NCBI GenBank assembly: GCA_902783395.1
Contig: CACZRA010000085.1
Location: forward strand, 1 to 16,427
Source: an uncultured Lachnospiraceae bacterium
GTDB taxonomy: Bacteria; Bacillota; Clostridia; Lachnospirales; Lachnospiraceae
DNA length: 16,427 bases
Direction: 5' to 3'
Positions 1 to 7,464 of this stretch are shown piece by piece. The notes beneath the pieces were generated by a model, which worked only from the letters and a program-made list of their open reading frames with translations, had not been told where the DNA came from and made no database searches. The position numbers were made by a program, and so were the translations under genes. Each line of letters opens with the position of its first letter. Position 1 is the first letter of the stretch.

Positions 1-11
1 AGTAAAGGCAT

Positions 12-1256
12 ATGAGGAATATGAGGAAAGACAGGGAACCGGCAGAGAAGGAAGAAAGGGAAGAGCCGGAGATAAAAAACGTCACAGATGATCCGAAGGA
101 AAGGCACGGCTTCCAGGCATATCATCTTATACCGGTCCTGGTCCTGGCGATAGTCTCCGCGGCAGAGATACTTATACTTCAGCGGAGCGTTACGGGAGCT
201 GTCCGAAATCTTATTGTTGTCGGGATCATTTCGTTTGCGACTGTATTTTCATGTAATAAATGGGTGACGATGAAGATGGCTCTTATCATAACGGGGCTTG
301 GTACGGTCTCTTCACTCCAGTGTTTTCTGCCTGATTTCATCATACCGATAGCGGCATTCGCCGTTGTTGTAGCGATCCTTGCTTCTTCCCCTTATCTTGG
401 GATATCCTGTCTCATGCTGTTTTCCGCCCTTCCGTTCCTGTCGACAGAAAGATCCTTTGAATACCTGCTTTTCTATGCAGTTACGGGAATGCTTGCCGTT
501 GCGCTGATATACGGAAGAAGGAGGACGGGGATCTACGGCGATTTTATCGTGGTATTTGCTCTGGTATATATCATGTTATATACCGCACTTATCATATTAA
601 AAAGGCTTACCGTTTCCCCCGGACTGATAATCGCTCCCATGGTAATGCTTATCCTTGATGCGGTCATCATGGAGATCACGGGCTACAGATATTACAACAA
701 TGTCGTGTGCGTCGAGGAGGAGCTGTACAGGAATGTGGTGGATCCGGAGTATCCGCTTCTGATGAGACTCAAACGCAGTAATAAAACAGAGTACAAAAGA
801 GCGATACACACAGCGCATTATACTGAGCTTTATGCGGAAAGATTCGGATACGACAGGATACTTATGAAGAGTCTCGGATTTTACCACCGCATAGGCGTGA
901 TGCGCGAGGAGGAAACCTCCCTTGCAATGAGGACGGTCGCGACAGCGATAGAAGAGGGCTTTCCTGAAGAGATAGTTGAGGCATTGAGGGAATACGGTGA
1001 AGCAAAGCCGGGAGAGAGGATATCAGCTGAGGTTTCCGTCACAATCATAGTGGATACGGTGATAAGAAGTCTCATGGATGAGTTTGCAAAAGGAAATGAG
1101 AATATAGATCTGAATAAGTTCATAGACAGGATCATACTCGGCCTGTTTTCCGGAAAGGGATCACTGCTCAAAAAATCCGCCATACCTTATGACGATCTGG
1201 AAGAGATAAGGAAACATCTGAAGGGAGAAAGTATATATTATGGCTTTCTCCGTTGA
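12..1256 (+). CDS. Degenerate PgpH/YqfF-like 7TM-HD membrane protein
   Basis: A 414-residue protein with a charged N-terminus (1-34), about seven or eight membrane segments (roughly 38-221) and a cytoplasmic domain (about 235-405). The cytoplasmic part resembles the HD domain of PgpH/YqfF, a c-di-AMP phosphodiesterase. In canonical members the TYHHS, YHDIGK and HH motifs bind two metals. Here the equivalents are EYKRA (260-264) and YHRIGV (291-296), so the paired histidines become K262-R263 and the HD aspartate becomes R293. The segment carrying the HH pair is missing. Only H292 and the late aspartate (D348 in IIVDTV) appear kept. At about 410 rather than 700 residues it also lacks the extracytoplasmic 7TMR-HDED domain. 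Catalysis is therefore unlikely; a sensor or scaffold role is inference. Position before ybeY supports the family. An in-frame TAA at 3-5 limits the start; ATG 12 (AAAGG just upstream) and ATG 21 are both possible. Confidence 0.8.
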   Translation: MRNMRKDREPAEKEEREEPEIKNVTDDPKERHGFQAYHLIPVLVLAIVSAAEILILQRSVTGAVRNLIVVGIISFATVFSCNKWVTMKMALIITGLGTVSSLQCFLPDFIIPIAAFAVVVAILASSPYLGISCLMLFSALPFLSTERSFEYLLFYAVTGMLAVALIYGRRRTGIYGDFIVVFALVYIMLYTALIILKRLTVSPGLIIAPMVMLILDAVIMEITGYRYYNNVVCVEEELYRNVVDPEYPLLMRLKRSNKTEYKRAIHTAHYTELYAERFGYDRILMKSLGFYHRIGVMREEETSLAMRTVATAIEEGFPEEIVEALREYGEAKPGERISAEVSVTIIVDTVIRSLMDEFAKGNENIDLNKFIDRIILGLFSGKGSLLKKSAIPYDDLEEIRKHLKGESIYYGFLR

Positions 1257-1740
1257 AAAGGATCCCGGGATAAGGGAGCTTGATCTTCCGTATGATGAAC
1301 TTTTCAGACTGGTAGCTGTCAAAGCACTGGAATACACCGGGTGTCCGTACAGCTGCGAGATAAGCCTCAGACTCACCAATGACGAAGCTATAAAAGAGAT
1401 AAATAAAGAATACAGAAATATCGACAGGGCTACTGACGTGCTTTCTTTTCCGATGCTTGAATTCATCGAACCCGGTGATTTCAGCGGCATGGAAGATATG
1501 TATCCTGACTGCTTTGATCCGGACACGGGGGAGCTTATCCTGGGGGATATAATCATATCCACCGACCGCGTAGCTTCACAGGCTGAGGAATACGGACATT
1601 CCGTAGAGAGAGCATATGCTTTTCTAATCGCACACAGTATGTTACACTTGCAGGGGTTTGACCATGAGAGGCCGGAGGATGCGGCGGACATGGAAAGAGC
1701 ACAGAACGGGATACTTGATGATCTCGGAATAAGGAGATAA
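1240..1740 (+). CDS. ybeY: Endoribonuclease YbeY (rRNA maturation factor)
   Basis: YbeY is a zinc-dependent single-strand endoribonuclease involved in 16S rRNA 3'-end maturation and ribosome quality control in the cytoplasm. The protein has 166 residues, usual for the family. The hallmark HxxxHxxxxxH zinc motif reads AHSMLHLQGFDH, with ligands H132, H136 and H142. The upstream conserved stretch RATDVLSFP (63-71) is also present. An acidic insertion (about 74-99) sits before LGDIIIS, which I recall as common in Lachnospiraceae homologues. The ATG overlaps the end of the PgpH-like gene by 17 nt, with AAGGGAGA at 1221-1228 as a ribosome binding site inside that gene, suggesting co-translation. 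PgpH-ybeY adjacency is standard in Firmicutes. Confidence 0.95.
   Translation: MAFSVEKDPGIRELDLPYDELFRLVAVKALEYTGCPYSCEISLRLTNDEAIKEINKEYRNIDRATDVLSFPMLEFIEPGDFSGMEDMYPDCFDPDTGELILGDIIISTDRVASQAEEYGHSVERAYAFLIAHSMLHLQGFDHERPEDAADMERAQNGILDDLGIRR
1731..1736 (+). promoter_or_regulatory. Strong Shine-Dalgarno for the TTG-started lipoprotein gene
   Basis: AAGGAG lies at the very end of ybeY, 8 nt before a TTG codon at 1745. The spacing is ideal. No in-frame ATG is available that would keep the signal peptide, so this site decides the non-ATG start. Confidence 0.75.
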
Positions 1741-1744
1741 ATAT

Positions 1745-2929
1745 TTGGGAATCAAAAGGATAGGGGCGCTTGTATTACTGGTAGGTGCCTGTATTTTTGT
1801 TGGATGCGGAAATAATACGCAGCAGGCTGAAAAAGTACCGGTTGAAACGGGAACCGAGGAGGTTGCCGACAGCGAGGCATATGAAAAATTCGAAGAGTCG
1901 GTTTCCTCAGACCAGACGGAAGACCTTACGCCTGAAACGGGACTTCCCGCGGAAAAAGGATATATTTCGTCGTACGGTACGGAGAGGGAACGATATGAGG
2001 ATGATGTACGCAGCTATCTCTCCGGTAAAATGGTGTCAAAGGATATCGGAGACAGACGTCCTGTAGCCATTATGCTGAACAATATCGAGGATGCGATGCC
2101 CATGAGCGGGGTCAGCTATGCGGATGTCCTGTATGAATGCGTTGTGGAAGGCGGCATCACCAGGATGATGGGTGTCTTTGAGAACTATGATGATCTGGAA
2201 AAGATAGGATCGGTGCGTTCGTGCAGGAATTATTTTGTTTACTATGCTCTTGAATTCGATGCCATATATTGTCATTACGGGCAGTCATCGTACGCCCTGC
2301 CTCTTCTTGAGCAGGATAATGTTGATAATCTTTCGGGCCTTGCGGCAATAGGAGACACTGTATATTACAGAACTACCGACAGGGTCGCTCCCCATAATGC
2401 CTATGCCTCTGCAAAGGGTATAAAAAAGGGTATAGAGGATATGGGATACAGAAATGTATACAGGGATGACTATTCGGGCAAGTTCACCTTCACCCGTGAT
2501 GACGACCTGAATGATCTTACGGAGGAAGAATCTTATGATGCCGTCCACGTAGAGCCGGGATATAAGATAAACAAACCCTGGATGGATTATGATCCGCAGG
2601 ATTGTAAGTACCACAGATATCAGTACGGTGAGAAGCAGATCGATGACCTTACCGGAGAGCAGCTTGCTTTTGACAATATCATACTGCAGTACTCTTCATG
2701 GGAGCAGATAGATGATAAGGGATATCTGGGCTTTGACTGTCACGGCGGCGGAAACATGACATATATCACCATGGGCAAGGCAGTTGACGGTTCGTGGATC
2801 TCCTTCGGAGGAGAGAACGGTGCAGTCCGGTATTTTGATTCCGACGGGGAAGAGATAGTACTTAATCAGGGTAAGACCCTCATAGAGATAATACAGGATA
2901 CTGAGGGCGACAAGGTAGTAATAAAATAG
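1745..2929 (+). CDS. DUF3048 lipoprotein (YerB-like)
   Basis: A 394-residue predicted lipoprotein. The start is TTG at 1745, 4 nt after the ybeY stop and 8 nt after AAGGAG. It gives a type II signal peptide: positively charged MGIKRI, a hydrophobic core (7-19) and a lipobox-like FVGC with C21 as the lipidated cysteine. A low-complexity acidic linker (about 22-100) precedes the DUF3048 N-terminal domain, recognised by RPVAIMLNN (105-113), EGGITRMMGVF (135-145), GSVRSCRNYF (155-164) and APHNAY (215-220). The C-terminal DUF3048 subdomain (about 305-394) includes SSWEQI and NQGKTLIEII. B. subtilis YerB belongs to this family; its molecular role is not established, so none is claimed. It should be anchored to the outer face of the cytoplasmic membrane. 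The next gene begins on the base after its stop. Confidence 0.88.
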   Translation: MGIKRIGALVLLVGACIFVGCGNNTQQAEKVPVETGTEEVADSEAYEKFEESVSSDQTEDLTPETGLPAEKGYISSYGTERERYEDDVRSYLSGKMVSKDIGDRRPVAIMLNNIEDAMPMSGVSYADVLYECVVEGGITRMMGVFENYDDLEKIGSVRSCRNYFVYYALEFDAIYCHYGQSSYALPLLEQDNVDNLSGLAAIGDTVYYRTTDRVAPHNAYASAKGIKKGIEDMGYRNVYRDDYSGKFTFTRDDDLNDLTEEESYDAVHVEPGYKINKPWMDYDPQDCKYHRYQYGEKQIDDLTGEQLAFDNIILQYSSWEQIDDKGYLGFDCHGGGNMTYITMGKAVDGSWISFGGENGAVRYFDSDGEEIVLNQGKTLIEIIQDTEGDKVVIK

Positions 2930-4576
2930 ATGACCGGGCCCGAAAGTAATAAAAAGAGCAATTTTATCGTTCAGGGCGGTCTGCTTGGGATGGCAGGCAT
3001 AATAACCCGTATCATAGGTATGATATACCGCATACCCGTGACCAATATCATCGGGGATAAGGGGAACGGATATTACGCCTCAGCGTATTATATCTACAAT
3101 ATTATGCTCCTGATATCTTCATATTCACTGCCTCTTGCCATTTCAAAGGTTGTTTCGGCAAGGCTTTCAAAGAGACAATACAGAAATGCGAGAAAGGTCT
3201 TCAGGGGAGGTCTGATTTTTGCGTGCTTTACGGGCGGTACGGCAGGACTTGTGGTTTTGTTCGGAGCCGATAAGCTGGCCGATTTCCTGTCGGAACCCCT
3301 GTCAGCCATTGCACTCCGTATCTTCGCGCCGACACTTCTCATTGTTGCCATTATGGGAGTCTTCCGCGGATATTTTCAGGGCATGGGCAACATGGTCCCT
3401 ACGGCTGTATCACAGATCATAGAGCAGATAATAAATGCGGTCATCAGCATAATTGCCGCAAAATCCCTTTTTGATTACGGGGAAAAGACAGCGGCTCTTT
3501 TAAGAAATGAGGATCTGTCCTATGCATACGGGGCAGCCGGCAGCACACTGGGAACCAGTGTCGGAGCGTTTGCCGCCCTGCTTTTTCTCGTTTCGCTTTA
3601 CTTCCTTGTGGCAGGGAGACTGAGAAAGAAATACTCCGGTGATGACACAAGATTTGAGGAAAACTACAGCTCGGTCATGGTGCTTATCATAATGACCGTC
3701 TTCCCGGTCATACTGTCCACAGCCATCTACAATATAAACGATATCCTGGATAATTATTTCTTCAATACGCTAATGGAGTTTAAGGGACACGGAGCGGAAA
3801 AAACAGCTATCTGGGGTGTCTATACCGGAAAAGCAAAGCTGCTGCTGAATGTCCCGATCGCACTCGCAAACTCGATATCAGCCTCGGCGGTACCGGCTCT
3901 TGCTTCCTGCATAGCCTCCGACAATATGAAAGGAGCAAGGAAAAGGATCGGGGCAGCCATGCGGTTTACCATGATAATCTCTTTTCCCTGCGCTGTGGGC
4001 CTTTTTGTACTTGCGGATCCTATCATCAATCTGCTCTTTTCGGGGGAGACGGTGCTTGCCGCGGCTCTTATGCGGGCAGGAGCGGTAACGGTTATGACCT
4101 ATTCCATATCGACCCTCTCTAACGGGATGCTTCAGGGGATAGGAAGGATGAATCTCCCAGTAAAAAATGCGGTGATCTCACTTGTTCTTCATCTAGGAGC
4201 ACTGATAGCCCTGATGTATTATACGGATCTGGGGATATATGCCGTAGTCATCTCGACCGTCGTTTTTTCGCTCAGTATGTGTTTACTGAACAGCCTTTCA
4301 CTGAGACACGCGATAGCCTACAGGCAGGAGAAGGGGAGGACCTTTGTGATACCGGCTCTTTCAGCTGCGGTCATGGGAGTCGTGATCTTTGTGTTGTGGA
4401 AGATATTGTCCTTCTTTACGGGATATATGATCCAAAGCCTGCTGCCTATATTTGTGGGAGCCGTAGTCTATTTCATCTGCATACTGAAGTTCGGTGCAGT
4501 CAGGGAGGATGAGCTCTATGACATACCCATGGGCGGGAGGATCGTAAGAATGGCAAAGAGCTTCGGGTTCCTGTAA
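2930..4576 (+). CDS. MOP-superfamily flippase, YtgP/SpoVB type
   Basis: A 548-residue polytopic membrane protein of the MOP exporter superfamily. The family flips lipid-linked glycans; B. subtilis YtgP (Amj-redundant MurJ) flips lipid II, while SpoVB is its sporulation paralogue. Signature segments are the N-terminal helix with FIVQGGLLGMAGIITRIIG (12-30), NGYYASAYYIYNI (46-58), FRGYFQG (145-151) and PTAVSQIIEQ (157-166). Hydrophobic segments continue to about residue 520, consistent with 14 helices. The ATG directly abuts the TAG of the lipoprotein gene (TAGATG), with only a distant AAGG upstream, so translation is probably coupled. Sequence alone does not separate lipid II flipping from a sporulation or polysaccharide role; YtgP-like is the best guess. 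Confidence 0.88.
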   Translation: MTGPESNKKSNFIVQGGLLGMAGIITRIIGMIYRIPVTNIIGDKGNGYYASAYYIYNIMLLISSYSLPLAISKVVSARLSKRQYRNARKVFRGGLIFACFTGGTAGLVVLFGADKLADFLSEPLSAIALRIFAPTLLIVAIMGVFRGYFQGMGNMVPTAVSQIIEQIINAVISIIAAKSLFDYGEKTAALLRNEDLSYAYGAAGSTLGTSVGAFAALLFLVSLYFLVAGRLRKKYSGDDTRFEENYSSVMVLIIMTVFPVILSTAIYNINDILDNYFFNTLMEFKGHGAEKTAIWGVYTGKAKLLLNVPIALANSISASAVPALASCIASDNMKGARKRIGAAMRFTMIISFPCAVGLFVLADPIINLLFSGETVLAAALMRAGAVTVMTYSISTLSNGMLQGIGRMNLPVKNAVISLVLHLGALIALMYYTDLGIYAVVISTVVFSLSMCLLNSLSLRHAIAYRQEKGRTFVIPALSAAVMGVVIFVLWKILSFFTGYMIQSLLPIFVGAVVYFICILKFGAVREDELYDIPMGGRIVRMAKSFGFL

Positions 4577-4577
4577 G

Positions 4578-5750
4578 ATGAAAACGGCAGTTATTGGAGC
4601 AGGAGCCTCCGGGATAATGGCGGCGGTAACAGCAGCCGGGGCAGGTGCAGAGGTTACGTTATATGAGCACAGGGACAGTCCGGCAGCAAAGCTTCTGATC
4701 ACCGGAAACGGAAAATGCAACTTTACGAATGAGAAGATACTTCCCTCACATTATCATTCCTCAACGGATGAAGACGGCCGAATAGGACGGATGATAAAGA
4801 AGTTCCGGACGGAGGACTGTCTTGCATTCTTTGAAAACATAGGTATAAAGACCCGTGTAAGGAAGGGTTGTGTATATCCCTATCCGGATACGGCCGAGTC
4901 GGTGAGGTCGGCATTGCTTCTGGAGCTTAAGAGGCTGGGGGTAAGGACAAGATATGACTGCGGTGTTTTATCCGTTTCATCTGACAGGACAGTTCAGGGT
5001 GAACGGTTCGACCGAGTGATCATATCCTGCGGGAGTGCTGTGGCTCCCGGTACCGGCTCGGACGGCTCGGGATACAGGATCCTTAAAGAGCTGGGAGTTG
5101 AGCTGACCCCGGTATACCCGGCCCTGACACCTTTGGTCACGAAGGAGGATCTGTCGGCGATCAAAGGAGTAAGGTGCGAGGCGGGTCTCACTCTTACCGA
5201 TGAGACAGGAGCGGTCACGGAGGTTTCCTCCGGTGAGCTGCAGCCTTATGAAAAAGGTTTTTCCGGGATTTGCGCAATGGATATTTCCGGCCGGGCCTGC
5301 AGGCTGCTGGGAGACGGAAAGAGAGCCTTTGTGGAAGCGGATCTGTTCCCGCTCATGACAGACGAGGAGTTTAAGGACGAGATAAGAAGGAGATGCAGGG
5401 CATTTCCCGAAAGGAACCTTGCCGAAACCTTAACCGGACTGTTCCCCAAAAAGCTTATAAATTATATCGTACATCCTGTGGATTCGAGGAAGGAAAGCTT
5501 CGTTGATGATCTTTGCAGGAATGCAAAGCACCGCAGATATGAGCTTTCGAAGGATATGACAAAGGATTTCTCAAGAGCCCAGACTGCTGCGGGCGGAGTA
5601 CCTGTTTACAGTATAGATGATAACTGTATGCTGAAGGACCGTGAAGGGATATACGTGACCGGAGAGCTTCTGGACTGTGACGGGATCTGCGGCGGATATA
5701 ATCTTCATTTTGCCTGGACTACAGGTCATCTTGCGGGATCTATCGGGTGA
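4578..5750 (+). CDS. HI0933/YhiN-family FAD oxidoreductase (putative rRNA dihydrouridine synthase)
   Basis: A 390-residue flavoprotein of Pfam HI0933-like. The N-terminal dinucleotide-binding motif is GAGASG (7-12) with E30 ending the second strand. Next comes the family signature GNGKCNFTN (43-51). The C-terminal FAD-contact region contains AGGVP, TGELLD (361-366), CDGICGGYNL (367-376) and TTGHLAG. Members have been annotated as BaiN or aminoacetone-oxidase-like. E. coli YhiN was more recently reported as RdsA, which makes dihydrouridine 2449 in 23S rRNA using FAD and NADH; that is the best functional hint, but whether this homologue is an orthologue is inference. It starts 1 nt after the flippase stop. 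Length and motifs are intact. Confidence 0.88.
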   Translation: MKTAVIGAGASGIMAAVTAAGAGAEVTLYEHRDSPAAKLLITGNGKCNFTNEKILPSHYHSSTDEDGRIGRMIKKFRTEDCLAFFENIGIKTRVRKGCVYPYPDTAESVRSALLLELKRLGVRTRYDCGVLSVSSDRTVQGERFDRVIISCGSAVAPGTGSDGSGYRILKELGVELTPVYPALTPLVTKEDLSAIKGVRCEAGLTLTDETGAVTEVSSGELQPYEKGFSGICAMDISGRACRLLGDGKRAFVEADLFPLMTDEEFKDEIRRRCRAFPERNLAETLTGLFPKKLINYIVHPVDSRKESFVDDLCRNAKHRRYELSKDMTKDFSRAQTAAGGVPVYSIDDNCMLKDREGIYVTGELLDCDGICGGYNLHFAWTTGHLAGSIG

Positions 5751-5759
5751 CCGGCGGCA

Positions 5760-7463
5760 ATGGATAAGAAAATGTTTACGGGAAATGTAAAATGGTATAT
5801 CTCATTTGCATTCGGAGCCTTTTTCGGGGCGCTGGTCTTCATATCGCTGTACGGAGTGAAGATACTTGACGTGACGTACGATGACTGGCTCCTGACAGGC
5901 TGGTATGATCTTTCACAGCACTATGTGGGATGGAAGCTCTACAGGGCCTCAGGCTGGCACTTCCCGTTAGGACTGTGCGATACCAGCTTTTATCCGTATC
6001 TTGCGTCCGTGATCTATACAGATTCTATCCCCATACTCTGTTTTTTCTTTAAGCTCATATCACCGCTGCTCCCTTCGACATTTCAGTTTTTCGGTCTGTA
6101 CGGGATATTCTGCTTTATGATGCAGGGAGGAGTGGCCAAGTTGCTGTTAAGGAAGGTGATGAAGACCGAAGCACAGTGCTGTGTCGCCTGTGTTCCCTTC
6201 GTTTTCTGCGCGCCTGTCTGGCAGAGGCTGTATTATCATACAGCCCTTGCTTCACATTATCTCATCCTGCTTGCCATAATGCTTTTCATGTACAGGGACG
6301 GGATAAAAAAGAGATCGTGCAGAGTCCTGCTCTGGTGCCTTCTCGGAGTGCTTTGTATCCTGGTGCATTTTACGCTGTACGGGATAGTGTCCGTCATGCT
6401 TTTGGGCTTCAGCCTGTGGGAAATACTTGATACCCCGAAAGCAGGATCGGTAAAAGAAGCCGTGGTAAAAAGGGGCCGGGTCTTTATTGGGTATCTGATA
6501 CCGTATCTCTTTTCAACCGTTTTGTCTTTCTATATCTTCGGCGGATTTTACGGGAATATTTCCGGGGTGTCGGATGGGCTCGGATCCTACAGTGCGAACC
6601 TCAATGCTCTGTTCAACCCGATAGATTATTCCAGGATAATAAAGGAGCTTCCCCTCAGGGAATGCCAGTATGAAGGATTGTCCTATATCGGAATGACAGC
6701 GATCATCCTTTTCATTCCGGCCGTTGCATACATCGGAAGAAATTTCAAGACTATCTGGGGAGAACACCGGAATTACATTATTTCAATGATCTTTACAGGT
6801 ACCGTTCTGTGGATCATCGCGCTCTCACCCAGAGTTACCTTCGGTTCCGTCGTTCTTTTTGAGATACCTGTAAAAGGATTTGTTTATGATGTCTGGAGCC
6901 TTTTTCGGGCATCCGGGAGGTTTGTCTGGCCCGTTATGTATGCAGTGATACTTATTGTCCTGTATTACGCAAGATATGAAGTGAAGACATACTATATCCA
7001 GCTTCTCGTGCTTGGGTGCCTGCTTCAGGTCTTTGAATTCAGCGAAAAGGTCGGTACTATATCGGAAAAATATGAAGATTTAAAAGAAGCCAGGTTTCCG
7101 GCTGACAGACTCGATCTGTATGACTGGAATGGAATAAAGCATCTGCAGTTCATGCATGATTATTATTTCGGCGAGTTTTACGGAGATGAGATCAGGGATC
7201 AGATGATAGGCTATACCGAATTTGCCCTGCGACACGGTATGACCGTGAGTAATTTTCATTTTTCAAGGGATGATATGGAGAAGGTGAGAGATATCATATC
7301 GGAATGTGACGAAAGGCTCAAAAACGGAAAGCCTGATGAGGACATGATGTATGTGTTCAGAAAAGAGGATGTGACGTTGGAAGAGCTCAGGGAAAGATAC
7401 AGCAATGTGGAGTATATCGTTACGGATAACGATATCATCCTCACAGCCAAGAAGGTCCGGTGA
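5760..7463 (+). CDS. DUF6311-like polytopic membrane protein (possible GT-C glycosyltransferase)
   Basis: A 567-residue membrane protein with about 11 hydrophobic segments (for example 12-31, 84-100, 108-124, 163-177, 188-215, 241-260, 311-325, 337-353, 388-405, 411-425) and a soluble C-terminus (about 430-567). The conserved-looking stretches YDDWL (40-44), DLSQHYVGW (50-58), FPLGLCD (68-74), YTDSIPI (86-92) and FRASGRFVWP (382-391) resemble what I recall of the DUF6311 family. That family looks related to GT-C or YfhO-like membrane glycosyltransferases. Acidic residues D41/D42 and D50 in the first predicted outside loop fit a GT-C active site, but this is inference; substrate and donor are unknown. 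It begins 9 nt after the preceding stop without a convincing Shine-Dalgarno. It sits between two FAD-protein genes with no obvious functional link. Confidence 0.65.
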   Translation: MDKKMFTGNVKWYISFAFGAFFGALVFISLYGVKILDVTYDDWLLTGWYDLSQHYVGWKLYRASGWHFPLGLCDTSFYPYLASVIYTDSIPILCFFFKLISPLLPSTFQFFGLYGIFCFMMQGGVAKLLLRKVMKTEAQCCVACVPFVFCAPVWQRLYYHTALASHYLILLAIMLFMYRDGIKKRSCRVLLWCLLGVLCILVHFTLYGIVSVMLLGFSLWEILDTPKAGSVKEAVVKRGRVFIGYLIPYLFSTVLSFYIFGGFYGNISGVSDGLGSYSANLNALFNPIDYSRIIKELPLRECQYEGLSYIGMTAIILFIPAVAYIGRNFKTIWGEHRNYIISMIFTGTVLWIIALSPRVTFGSVVLFEIPVKGFVYDVWSLFRASGRFVWPVMYAVILIVLYYARYEVKTYYIQLLVLGCLLQVFEFSEKVGTISEKYEDLKEARFPADRLDLYDWNGIKHLQFMHDYYFGEFYGDEIRDQMIGYTEFALRHGMTVSNFHFSRDDMEKVRDIISECDERLKNGKPDEDMMYVFRKEDVTLEELRERYSNVEYIVTDNDIILTAKKVR

Positions 7464-7464
7464 G

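Noticed and set aside
1161..1691. 176-codon minus-strand open frame opposite ybeY
   Set aside because: Serine-rich composition with no motif, overlapping ybeY whose zinc motif is unambiguous.
1785..2066. 93-codon plus-strand frame inside the lipoprotein gene
   Set aside because: Arginine-rich out-of-frame translation with no ribosome binding site; the DUF3048 frame is clearly the coding one.
7405..7464. Upstream extension of the COG2509 gene to ATG 7405
   Set aside because: It would overlap the DUF6311 gene by 59 nt and add 20 residues that do not resemble the family N-terminus. ATG 7465 has a GAAGG site 9 nt upstream and follows the stop by 1 nt.
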